Positions 1 through 7,665 of a stretch of DNA of 64,000 bases are shown in pieces (within the stretch, counting starts at the first letter, position 1; each line of letters begins with the position of its first letter). This stretch comes from UBA668 sp038328705. Its GTDB lineage: Bacteria; Actinomycetota; Acidimicrobiia; Acidimicrobiales; Ilumatobacteraceae. The stretch covers positions 16,172 to 80,171 of the forward strand of contig JBBQMG010000001.1 in NCBI GenBank assembly GCA_038328705.1, in the 5' to 3' direction. The notes beneath the pieces were generated by a model that had not been told where the DNA came from, searched no databases, and saw nothing but the letters and a program-made list of their open reading frames with translations. The position numbers and the translations under genes are program-made.

Positions 1-92
1 ATCTGGAAAGGAAAGCCACCGCCGCCACCCCCGCCGCCCTGACCCCGCCGGTCATCGATGTGTGACGAATCTGTACTGCGGATCTTTGTCAT
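1..92 (-). CDS. N-terminus of a neutral zinc metallopeptidase (YpfJ-like), cut by the window edge
   Basis: The minus strand opens with ATG at 92 and reads 30 codons to the window edge. The visible residues include SSHIDDRRGQ followed by seven glycines and FPFQ. A short acidic/basic start with a DDRRG motif and then a glycine run is typical of the KPN_02809/YpfJ family of predicted neutral zinc metallopeptidases, which are membrane-anchored. The HExxH catalytic region would lie outside the window, so the assignment rests on the N-terminal signature alone. The gene lies 43 bp downstream of the ROK kinase on the same strand. A different glycine-rich protein remains possible. Confidence 0.55.
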   Translation of the reverse strand, partial: MTKIRSTDSSHIDDRRGQGGGGGGGGFPFQ

Positions 93-135
93 GAGGGCCG
101 TTCTACCCGAAATTGCGGCCGACCAAACGCCGGTG

Positions 136-1113
136 TCAGGCGGTTGCCCGCGCCCGACGCGAGCGGTGGATGCCCCGCACCGCTACCGCGCCAGCACCGA
201 TGAGCGGGCCGCGATCGCCAAGACGCACGGGTGTGATTCGAGCCCCGCGGGAGAAGGAAAGCTTGGTGTGCTCGTCGAGTGCTTCCTGTGCAGAGTTGAA
301 GAAGGTGGCACCGAAACCGAGCGCGACCGACCCGCCGACGACCACCAGATCGAGGTCGAGAACATTGCACACCGAGGCACATGCGCGACCGACCAGCCGG
401 CCGGTGCGCTGCATGATTTCGTAGGTTGGTTCGCTGGGTGGACGGCCGGTGATCGATTCGATCGCAGCACCTGACGCCTCCGCCTCCAGGCAACCGCGTG
501 AGCCGCAGGGGCAGCGGCGGCCGTTGGGCTCGACGATGATGTGCCCGACGTGGCCAGCGTTTCCGGTGCCACCATCGAGTAACTGACCATTCAGCACGAT
601 GCCGCCACCGACACCGGTACTGACCACCATTGCGAGAAAGCTCTGCTTGCCCTGCGCGGCCCCGAGCCAACCCTCGGCGAGCGCCAGCGCCTTCGCATCG
701 AGGTCGCCGAAAACCGGCAGGCGGGTGGCCGCGACCAACCGCTCGCGCATCGGGAAGTTGCGCCACGAGTGAATGTTCAGCGGCGAGATCGTCTCCACGT
801 CGGGGGTGGTGGGGCCAGCGCTGCCGACACCAACCGCGACCACGCGCATGCGGTGGTGCTCGCGTGCACGCGCCATCTGTGTCTCCAGGACCGCGTTGAG
901 CGTGGCGAACAGTGCGTCCGCATTCAGATCGTGGTTGACCTCGACCTTGTCGCGGTCAATCAGCTCGCCCTGCATGGTGACGAGGCCAACGCCCATCTTC
1001 GTGCCGCCGATGTCGATTGCCAGCACAACATCAGGCATCCGTGGCTTGGGCGCGTCGGCGACATCCTTTGCGTCAACGACTGCCGCCGAATCGATTGCAG
1101 AGGGCTCGGACAT
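136..1113 (-). CDS. ROK family sugar kinase (glucokinase-like)
   Basis: Encodes 325 residues. The phosphate-binding motif DIGGTK is at residues 34-39, the sugar-binding GNAGHVGH at 183-190, and the ROK zinc motif CPCGSRGCLE at 200-209. These support an ATP-dependent cytoplasmic hexose kinase, most likely glucokinase feeding glucose-6-phosphate to glycolysis. The chosen start lies 3 bases after the stop of the upstream oxygenase gene, which suggests co-transcription. An internal Met at residue 26 (position 1038) would remove a non-conserved 25-residue leader and is an alternative start. Substrate (glucose, N-acetylmannosamine or another sugar) cannot be settled from sequence, and a ROK repressor is excluded because no DNA-binding domain precedes the kinase. 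Confidence 0.88.
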   Translation of the reverse strand: MSEPSAIDSAAVVDAKDVADAPKPRMPDVVLAIDIGGTKMGVGLVTMQGELIDRDKVEVNHDLNADALFATLNAVLETQMARAREHHRMRVVAVGVGSAGPTTPDVETISPLNIHSWRNFPMRERLVAATRLPVFGDLDAKALALAEGWLGAAQGKQSFLAMVVSTGVGGGIVLNGQLLDGGTGNAGHVGHIIVEPNGRRCPCGSRGCLEAEASGAAIESITGRPPSEPTYEIMQRTGRLVGRACASVCNVLDLDLVVVGGSVALGFGATFFNSAQEALDEHTKLSFSRGARITPVRLGDRGPLIGAGAVAVRGIHRSRRARATA

Positions 1114-1116
1114 ACG

Positions 1117-2103
1117 TCAGCCGACGCGGCGCGCCGACTCCACCAGATTGATCTCGTACAGCACCAGGTCGAGCGCGTCAGCGCTGACCATGCCCGAAAA
1201 GCGCTGTGGGTTGTCGGGCGTGATGCATGCCGCCAGCGGGTTGAGCAACGTCCATGGCGTGGGGTGCGCGAACTGCACCACGCTGTAACGCTCGCCGGTG
1301 TAGCCGGGGGCAGCGACCACACGATGGATGCCGGTGCGGATGACTCCATTGGTCAACCGCTCCAGCATCATGCCGGTGTTGATGATCACCTGCCCGCCCG
1401 GAGCCACCGCATCGACCCATTCGCCGTCAACCAAAACCTGCAAACCAGGGGCAGTGGAACGGGGCAGCGCGGTGATGAGGTTGATGTCACCATGTGCACC
1501 TGCCCACACGTGCCCAGCGCCGCCACCGTCGGGCGCCTGCTGCATGGCGGGGTAACGGATGGCACGGGTGAGGGTTGCCCCATTGGTGGTCATCTCATCG
1601 AAATACGACTCGTGGCAGCCGATGCCCTCGGCGATGATGCGCAGAAACCGACGCTGGATATCTTCGACCTTGCGGTGGAACATGTTGAGCACTTCGGTGA
1701 TGCCGGGCACAGCGGCTTCGGGCAACACCTGCGGGCCGTAGCGGTGCGGGTAGCGAGTGCGCAACGGGTGTCCTTCGGGGAGGGTGAGCCCCCAGTTGAG
1801 CATCTCCTTCCAGTCGGGCACATCGCTGCTGGCGGCGGTTTCCACCAGCAACCCGGTGTATCCGGTTTGGCCGTGAGAGTCAGGCACAACGAAGGCCAGC
1901 TTGGTCTCCTGTGGGTGCTCGAAGAACTCCTTGAGCATCCCGTAGGCGGTATCCAACATGTCCTCGGAGAGGTCGTGCAGCGTGTAGACGAATCCGGTGG
2001 TCAGGCTGCGGCGCACTCCATCAACCACCGCGCGCCGTTGCTGCGCGCTGCCATTCTCGAACGCAAGAAGGTCGACTTCCAGAATTTCGCTCATGTCCAA
2101 CAC
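1117..2103 (-). CDS. 2-oxoglutarate/Fe(II)-dependent oxygenase, isopenicillin-N-synthase-like
   Basis: Encodes 328 residues with the two-domain layout of the isopenicillin N synthase-like superfamily: a variable N-terminal half and a C-terminal double-stranded beta-helix. The iron ligands are visible as HGD (His204, Asp206) and the distal His260 in RTGIHRVV. The RxS pair that binds 2-oxoglutarate is ERYS (Arg272, Ser274). Expected activity is oxidation of a small molecule with release of succinate and CO2; the substrate is unknown. A Met at residue 4 is an equally good start. It is the first gene of a minus-strand pair with the ROK kinase, 3 bases apart. Confidence 0.85.
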   Translation of the reverse strand: MLDMSEILEVDLLAFENGSAQQRRAVVDGVRRSLTTGFVYTLHDLSEDMLDTAYGMLKEFFEHPQETKLAFVVPDSHGQTGYTGLLVETAASSDVPDWKEMLNWGLTLPEGHPLRTRYPHRYGPQVLPEAAVPGITEVLNMFHRKVEDIQRRFLRIIAEGIGCHESYFDEMTTNGATLTRAIRYPAMQQAPDGGGAGHVWAGAHGDINLITALPRSTAPGLQVLVDGEWVDAVAPGGQVIINTGMMLERLTNGVIRTGIHRVVAAPGYTGERYSVVQFAHPTPWTLLNPLAACITPDNPQRFSGMVSADALDLVLYEINLVESARRVG

Positions 2104-2188
2104 CGTAGCCCCAGTGCTGGGATTCGGTCATCGGTGTGATTTTGTCAAGAAATCCAAGAGAGAGCCAAACCATTGCCACGCTCCGTGC

Positions 2189-2932
2189 GTGTCCGTGGTT
2201 GTGGAAAATGTGAGCGGACGGTCAGACGAGTTCATCATCAGCTCGCTCTTTCGCGACCTCTCTTCGGTCGACCTCGACGTGGACAGCGCATATGCCGGCG
2301 TGACCCGGCGCGTGCAACACGTGAAACGGCGCCGGGTGGCGCTGGCCGGCGGGGCTGCATGCGTCGCACTCCTCGGTGGAGTTGTCTTCGCCGGAATTCG
2401 CATCGGCACGCCCGACGGTGTGCGGCCTGGTGGCCCGGCCACCGACCAGCGCGGAGATCTGACCCCCGACTCCGGGTCCGTGACAACCTCCACGCTCCTT
2501 CCAGCCACTGCGATGGTCGAGCCGCCCGCGGTAACGCCCACGGAACCGATTGCGACGGCGGCGGTCGCCGATGACGATGTTCCAGAGAACAGCGCCGCAC
2601 CAGTCGGCGGGTCCTCCGGTGCGGCGCCTGGCACTGCCTCAGACAGCAGCGCGCCGAGCACGACCGACGACGACGGGCAGAGCGGTCATGAAGGGCCAGA
2701 TACCACTGACGACGGCCACAGCGCCGACGACAGCGGCGCCGACGACAGCGATGACCACGACAGCGCCGACCACAGCAATGACCACAGCGATGACCACGAC
2801 AGTGGCCAGGACAGTGGCCATGACGGCAGTGGCGGTGAAGGTCAGGCCGAAGGTCGCGGCCGCAGCGGTGGGGCCGCAGAAAACTCCGGTGGCGGACGGG
2901 ACAATGGGGGCGACGAGTTCCACGGAGGCTGA
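2189..2932 (+). CDS. single-pass membrane protein with Asp/Ser/His-rich exported tail, sigma-factor neighbour
   Basis: About 247 residues from GTG 2189. Several GTG codons (2189, 2195, 2201, 2210) compete as start and no ribosome site decides between them. A short cytoplasmic region with an AYAGVTRRVQHVKRRR stretch is followed by one membrane segment (VALAGGAACVALLGGVVFAG) and then a Thr/Pro-rich stalk. The C-terminal ~90 residues are built mostly of Asp, Ser, His and Gly (DDHDSADHSNDHSDDHDS-like), a composition suited to binding divalent metal ions. The juxtamembrane region matches the protein encoded at 3502, so the two are paralogues. It ends 12 bases before the sigma gene. A role as a sensor or anti-sigma partner is inferred from position. 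Confidence 0.7.
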   Translation: MSVVVENVSGRSDEFIISSLFRDLSSVDLDVDSAYAGVTRRVQHVKRRRVALAGGAACVALLGGVVFAGIRIGTPDGVRPGGPATDQRGDLTPDSGSVTTSTLLPATAMVEPPAVTPTEPIATAAVADDDVPENSAAPVGGSSGAAPGTASDSSAPSTTDDDGQSGHEGPDTTDDGHSADDSGADDSDDHDSADHSNDHSDDHDSGQDSGHDGSGGEGQAEGRGRSGGAAENSGGGRDNGGDEFHGG

Positions 2933-2944
2933 AGGGGCTCTAGG

Positions 2945-3505
2945 GTGAGTAGTGTCCCAGCGGTTGAAACGAGCGTCGCGATGACCGATGAGGCCAGCAC
3001 CACGTCAGAGATCAGCGTTGTCGCCGACCTCGAGGCACTTTTTCGCGCGCACTATTCACGGCTGGTGAAAGCACTCACTCTGGTGTCGGGCAGCCAGGAG
3101 ACTGCGGCCGACGCAGTGCAGGAGGCCTTTGTCAAAGCGCATCTGCACTGGCGACGGATTCAACGCTACGACGACCCTGTTGGCTGGATTCGGCGTGTCG
3201 CCATCAACAAGCTGCGCGATGACTACCGGCGCAGCGGCCGCAAAGATCGAGCGCTCCAGCAGCTGCAGACCCACGAGCGTGCGCCGATCGTCGAGTGGTC
3301 GAACGGTTTTGACGTGACCGACCTGCTGGCTGAGCTTCCACGCCAGCAACGACTGGTGATGGCGCTCTTCTATGTCGACAACCTGTCTGTCGCCGAGGTT
3401 GCCTCGACCCTCAAGCTCAGTGAGGGCGCCGTCAAGTTTCACCTCCATCAAGGTCGCGGCAAACTCCGCGGTCTGACCGACGGCAGTGCGAGCGAGGACC
3501 AATGA
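2945..3505 (+). CDS. ECF-type RNA polymerase sigma factor
   Basis: 186 residues from GTG 2945. Region 2 is recognisable from LFRAHYSRLVKALTLVSG through AVQEAFVKAHLHW to the VGWIRRVAINKLRDDYRR core that contacts the -10 element. Region 4 is seen as LPRQQRLVMALFYVDNLSVAEVA and then LKLSEGAVKFHLHQGRGKLR, a helix-turn-helix for -35 recognition. No region 1.1 or 3 is present, which defines group 4 (ECF) sigma factors. Its stop overlaps the start of the following membrane protein gene (ATGA), the arrangement usual for a sigma factor and its regulator. The regulon is unknown. Confidence 0.9.
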   Translation: MSSVPAVETSVAMTDEASTTSEISVVADLEALFRAHYSRLVKALTLVSGSQETAADAVQEAFVKAHLHWRRIQRYDDPVGWIRRVAINKLRDDYRRSGRKDRALQQLQTHERAPIVEWSNGFDVTDLLAELPRQQRLVMALFYVDNLSVAEVASTLKLSEGAVKFHLHQGRGKLRGLTDGSASEDQ

Positions 3506-4236
3506 GTGGCCTCCGCGACCCAGAGATCGAGAACTTGCTTGGCGCAGATATCGGTCGTTCCCCCGATGTGAGCCTCGCCTACCGGCAAGTGCAGCATCGC
3601 GTTCGCGTCCTGCGTCGCCGACGAGCGGCCACCATCGGCTGCGCTACCTGCGTCACCCTTGTTGGTGTTGCGGCGCTGACGTTGGCTCGTCCGAATGCAG
3701 AACACATGCAAACCGGCGACGGCTCGTCGCCGGCCAACACTCGCCAGCTACGGCCGAGCATCACGACCACGACCTCCACGACTCCTGAGAGCACAAGCTC
3801 AACTGTCGTTGTCACAACGACGCTCGATGACGTCACCTCCACCACTGCTGGGGCCGCCACCAACATCGCGACGCCCCCGTTCCCAAGTGCCGCGACGCCC
3901 GACCACACATCCATACCCGAAATGCACACGCCAGCGGCCACCTCGACCACACCTGCAGTGCCTGCCGGCAGCGAGGTGCCTGCCACCACCGCCACCACCG
4001 CCCCCTCAGACAGGCAGACCTTTGTCGGTAGCGGGGGGCGCATCACAGTGGGGCTCGTCGATGGCTCTCTCGTTCTCGTCAGCTTCCAACCTGAGGCTGG
4101 CTTCACCGCCGAGATCGTGCATCCATCGGGCAATCACGTCGAGGTTCACTTCAAGTCCGACCCGCACGTCACCAAGGCGCGAGTCGACCTCGAGTCTGGA
4201 CAGATGCAGAAGAAGTTCGAGGAGTCCAACAGCTGA
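3502..4236 (+). CDS. single-pass membrane protein, putative regulator of the adjacent ECF sigma factor
   Basis: 244 residues. A ~40-residue cytoplasmic segment containing AYRQVQHRVRVLRRRR precedes a membrane helix around residues 45-65. Next comes a ~110-residue Thr/Ser/Pro linker, then a ~65-residue C-terminal domain (FVGSGGRITVGLVDGSLVLV onward) that looks beta-rich and extracytoplasmic. It lacks the H-x3-C-x2-C zinc anti-sigma motif. The overlap with the sigma gene and the similarity of its juxtamembrane region to the proteins at 2189 and 28188 suggest a family of sigma-linked membrane proteins. Anti-sigma function is inferred and not shown. Confidence 0.75.
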   Translation: MSGLRDPEIENLLGADIGRSPDVSLAYRQVQHRVRVLRRRRAATIGCATCVTLVGVAALTLARPNAEHMQTGDGSSPANTRQLRPSITTTTSTTPESTSSTVVVTTTLDDVTSTTAGAATNIATPPFPSAATPDHTSIPEMHTPAATSTTPAVPAGSEVPATTATTAPSDRQTFVGSGGRITVGLVDGSLVLVSFQPEAGFTAEIVHPSGNHVEVHFKSDPHVTKARVDLESGQMQKKFEESNS

Positions 4237-4341
4237 GGGTGGTCGCTCAATTGTTGCCCGGTGACCAAACCATCACCGCCCTCATGGCGTGTCACCTTCG
4301 TCCAAGCGATCCAGGGGCACTACCGAAGGGGTGACGAAACG

Positions 4342-5154
4342 ATGACTGATTCCGACCAGGCGGACCGACTTGCAGCCATTCGGTCACGTCGCGGCCAACA
4401 GCCCGTCGAGATTGCCGTCAGCGCCCCATCGCCACGCCCAGCGGCGCCGACACCCGCCACCGCCCCTCGTGGGCGGCGACCGCATGTCGCGACCGGCGCA
4501 CGAATCATCGTGACCGGCCTGACTGCCTCATCCGTCCTCGGACTCACCACTGCAATCGCCGTCGCCCACCGACCCGAGGATGCCACCAGCGCTTCGCTCG
4601 TGCAAGCCACACCACTGCTCATAGCAGCTGCTGACACGGTCGCCCCTGAGGCGCTGTCGCCCCTGGGGCTCCTACCGTCGTCAAAGCTTGCGGGCGCGCT
4701 GCTACATCCCCTCGATCCTTCGGCTCCACCAGCCGACCCTGCCGCTCCCGCCGACCCTGCCGCTCCGGTTCCAGCTGCCGTCACGCCGCCGGTCGGTGGA
4801 CAGCCTGGCGCAACGCCGGCGAACCCAACGCCAGCACCCGCGCCGGCGACGCCGGTAAAGCCGGCACCCGCCGCACCCGGTACCCCCGCAACTCCAGCAC
4901 CCGCAGCGCCAGCACCCGTGGCCGCAGCTCCAGCACCCGCAGCACCCGCAGCACCCGCACCCGCACCCGCAGCCCCTGCCCCTGCACCCGCAGCGCCAGC
5001 ACCCGTGGCCCCTGCTGCACCTGCGCCCACGACTCCACCAGCGCCTGCCCCGACAGCTCCTCCTGTTGTCGTCACGACGCCGCCACCGCCACCACCACCA
5101 CCACCACCACCACCACCACCACCACCGACCACCGCCGCCCCCAGCGGCGGATGA
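4342..5154 (+). CDS. membrane-anchored Pro/Ala-rich protein ending in a 16-proline run
   Basis: 270 residues from ATG 4342, chosen because GAAGGGG lies just upstream. The first ~55 residues are cytoplasmic (TDSDQADRLAAIRSRR and on). A membrane segment, IIVTGLTASSVLGLTTAIAVA, follows. The rest is low-complexity PA/APAP sequence that would cross or lie in the cell wall. It ends with 16 consecutive prolines encoded almost entirely by CCA, then TTAAPSGG. Such a proline run would stall ribosomes lacking EF-P. No enzymatic domain is visible. Its last 4 bases overlap the start of the uracil-DNA glycosylase gene, so the two are probably translationally coupled although functionally unrelated. Confidence 0.75.
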   Translation: MTDSDQADRLAAIRSRRGQQPVEIAVSAPSPRPAAPTPATAPRGRRPHVATGARIIVTGLTASSVLGLTTAIAVAHRPEDATSASLVQATPLLIAAADTVAPEALSPLGLLPSSKLAGALLHPLDPSAPPADPAAPADPAAPVPAAVTPPVGGQPGATPANPTPAPAPATPVKPAPAAPGTPATPAPAAPAPVAAAPAPAAPAAPAPAPAAPAPAPAAPAPVAPAAPAPTTPPAPAPTAPPVVVTTPPPPPPPPPPPPPPPPTTAAPSGG

Positions 5155-5852
5155 CGGCGAGGAGCGCAGCCGGGTCCCCTGTCGTGACGGATTGGAACCC
5201 GGTGCTGCGCGACGAGTTCGCCAAGCCGTACTGGCCGAAACTGCAGCAGTTCGTTGCCGACCAGCGACAGCAGTTCACGGTCTTCCCGGCCGCCGCCGAC
5301 GTCTTCGCAGCCCTCCACCTGACAACCTACGCCGACACCCGCGTCGTGATTCTCGGGCAAGATCCGTACCACGGCCCCAATCAGGCGCACGGACTGTGCT
5401 TCTCTGTGCGCCCCGGCGTCGCGATTCCGCCCTCGCTGGCCAACGTGTACAAGGAGCTACGCACCGATCTCGACATCGTTCCACCAGGCCACGGCAATCT
5501 GGAGGCGTGGGCTCGGCAGGGCGTCCTGCTGCTCAATACCACGCTCACCGTGCGGGCTGGCCAAGCCGCCTCGCACCAGGGGCATGGCTGGGAGATCTTC
5601 ACTGACCAGGTACTGCGCGCCGTCAACGACAAGCAACAGCGTGTCGTGTTTCTGCTGTGGGGCGCGGCAGCGCGCAAGAAGAAGTCACTCATCGACCTCA
5701 CCCGTCACGTCGTACTCGAGTCGGCGCACCCGTCGCCGATGAGCGCGCACAACGGCTTCTTCGGCAGTCGGCCGTTCAGTCGCACGAACTCAGCGCTGGT
5801 CGAAGCCGGCCTGACCCCGATCGACTGGCTACTCCCCGAACAGGTCGAGTAG
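5151..5852 (+). CDS. ung: uracil-DNA glycosylase, family 1
   Basis: 233 residues, normal for family 1. The water-activating motif GQDPYHGP starts at residue 69, with the catalytic Asp at 71. The C-terminal DNA-intercalation motif HPSPMSAHNGFFGSRPFS is present near residue 195 (family consensus HPSPLS). The enzyme removes uracil that arises in DNA by cytosine deamination or dUTP incorporation and so starts base-excision repair. Translation begins at ATG 5151, overlapping the stop of the proline-rich gene. It is convergent with the ABC solute-binding gene downstream, with only 23 bp between the stops. Confidence 0.97.
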   Translation: MTARSAAGSPVVTDWNPVLRDEFAKPYWPKLQQFVADQRQQFTVFPAAADVFAALHLTTYADTRVVILGQDPYHGPNQAHGLCFSVRPGVAIPPSLANVYKELRTDLDIVPPGHGNLEAWARQGVLLLNTTLTVRAGQAASHQGHGWEIFTDQVLRAVNDKQQRVVFLLWGAAARKKKSLIDLTRHVVLESAHPSPMSAHNGFFGSRPFSRTNSALVEAGLTPIDWLLPEQVE

Positions 5853-5875
5853 CCAGCCGATCAACGGCCGAAGGT

Positions 5876-7663
5876 TCAGCCCGCCGGGCTGGGGTAGTCG
5901 CCGGGTTCTTCGCCGGGCGGTGGTGTCAGGTAGATGTCCACCGCTCCGTCCGGGTTGAACAACGTGTCCTCAGTTGGCCATTTGCCGGGCAGATAGCGCT
6001 TGCCACCATCGACGTACTGGTACATGCCGGTGCCCTCGCGACGAATCTCATCGGGTCCATTAGCTGCGGCGTCCCACCAGATTGCCGTCGCGTCATCGAC
6101 GCCTTGGTAGTCCGGCACGCCACCCCAGTAGCCCTTGTCGCCGTATGACAGGTACGGCTGGCTGATGGCCGCTGTTGTTCCGTCACGTGCAAACAGAGTG
6201 TCGCGGAAGGTTTCGGCTGTCAGGTTCGGGCCGACGGCCTGAATGACCGCGAAGAACAGCGCCGGGTTGGGCGAAATGACCCCGATGCTGTCGTTGGCCG
6301 GCGGCTCGACGCCCGTGAACCACTCGTAGTTGGCGAAGGCGCCAGCCTTCGTCGGGTCTGTGCGAGCGGCCAACTGGGTGACGCCGAACGCATGCGACCA
6401 CTGCTGCTGGTCGTAAGTTCGGGCAAAGGCCGTCACGTCGACCAGCGTGCTGGCGGCGATGACCCACTCAGGGAAGTACTCCTGCGCGGTGGCCTCGTTG
6501 GTGAAGTCGCGCGGGGCTACAGGGTCGCCGCTGAAGATGATGGTGGTGACGCCAGCTGACTTCATCTTGGTGATCACCTGCGACGCAGTCTGTTGAATCG
6601 TGCCGGGGTCCAGCTGATAGGCGGCGACTGCTGCGAACGGCGCACCGGCCTTCTCCATCTCGCCGGCGAAGCGATCAGCGAGGTCCTTCGACGCCCCGCT
6701 GCTCTCCAGGTACACGAGACCGAACAGCCGTGGCTGCTCTTTGACGGCGTCGCCGCCGTGGGTGGCGTTCTTGCCGATCATCTGCTTCTGTACGAACTCC
6801 AACACGTGCGACTGCTTCTGCAACGCGCTGCCGTCGAGGCCCCACACGTACGGGTCACGTTGAGAGTAGAAGTCGGCCGGCTGGCCGGGTGTGCACCCGA
6901 TGCAGAGCACCTTGCGTGCGGACAATTCGTCGGCGAAGGCACTGGTCAGCGCAGGGCCACCCAATACAGCGAACGGCGAATACTGCTCGGCGATGGTCGC
7001 AGCATCGGCACGTGCCGCAACTTCGTCAGTCGCGCCACCGGTGCCCTCGAAGGTGACCAGATTGATCTTGCGGCCATATAACTCGTAGAACGCGGAGTAG
7101 TAGTCGACCAGCCCCTTCATCGTGTCGAAGTAGTCCTGCGTCGTGTCGTCGTTGTTGATCGCATCAGTGATGTAGGCGATGATCGGATCGCCCTGTTGTC
7201 CGACGTAGTTGACCAGCGTGATCTCGTCAGCCGTCACACCCGTCGCCGTGGCGCCACCGTTGTCTCCGGTGAACGGCGCCATGCACTCCGGTGCGAAGTA
7301 GTCGGGCACTGCCAGCCGACCGGTGCTGGTATCGCAGCGGTCCCCCCAGTTGACATCTCCCTCGATGCCCTGCTCGACCGCCTGCGGAAACGACAGCGGG
7401 AAGGTGATCTCTGCTGGGCCCGCCAACGTGGTCTCTGGCGCAGCCCCAGTATCGGTTGGTGCTGTCGTCTCGTTGGGTGCCGTGGTGTCCGCAGCGGCGA
7501 TCGTGGTGGTGCCCGCGTCGACGGACTTCGAGCCGTCGTCTTTTGTTGCCAACAACACGCCACCGCCGATGGCGACCACCGCGAGCACACCCGCGATCGG
7601 ACCCCATCGTTTCAGCTGTCGGTTGTTGCCCCCCGATGCTCCAGAAGTGCTGGCCGGTTGCAT
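5876..7663 (-). CDS. solute-binding protein of a branched-chain-amino-acid-type ABC importer
   Basis: 595 residues. An uncleaved-looking membrane anchor at residues ~20-42 (WGPIAGVLAVVAIGGGVLLA) is followed by a Thr-rich linker and a type 1 periplasmic-binding-fold domain (two Rossmann-like lobes, for example TADEITLVNYVGQQGDPIIA near the start). No lipobox cysteine is seen, so the protein appears to be tethered by a transmembrane helix instead of lipid, which is unusual for a solute-binding protein. It is the last gene of a three-gene operon (12704 to 5876) and begins 2 bases after the fused transporter gene ends. The ligand could be branched-chain amino acids, amides, urea or aromatic compounds; sequence alone does not say. 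Confidence 0.85.
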   Translation of the reverse strand: MQPASTSGASGGNNRQLKRWGPIAGVLAVVAIGGGVLLATKDDGSKSVDAGTTTIAAADTTAPNETTAPTDTGAAPETTLAGPAEITFPLSFPQAVEQGIEGDVNWGDRCDTSTGRLAVPDYFAPECMAPFTGDNGGATATGVTADEITLVNYVGQQGDPIIAYITDAINNDDTTQDYFDTMKGLVDYYSAFYELYGRKINLVTFEGTGGATDEVAARADAATIAEQYSPFAVLGGPALTSAFADELSARKVLCIGCTPGQPADFYSQRDPYVWGLDGSALQKQSHVLEFVQKQMIGKNATHGGDAVKEQPRLFGLVYLESSGASKDLADRFAGEMEKAGAPFAAVAAYQLDPGTIQQTASQVITKMKSAGVTTIIFSGDPVAPRDFTNEATAQEYFPEWVIAASTLVDVTAFARTYDQQQWSHAFGVTQLAARTDPTKAGAFANYEWFTGVEPPANDSIGVISPNPALFFAVIQAVGPNLTAETFRDTLFARDGTTAAISQPYLSYGDKGYWGGVPDYQGVDDATAIWWDAAANGPDEIRREGTGMYQYVDGGKRYLPGKWPTEDTLFNPDGAVDIYLTPPPGEEPGDYPSPAG

Positions 7664-7665
7664 GG

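Noticed and set aside
4320..5390. 356-codon Gly/Ala-rich open frame on the minus strand
   Set aside because: It is the complement of the Pro/Ala-rich gene and the ung start; it has no family features and would overlap two better-supported genes.
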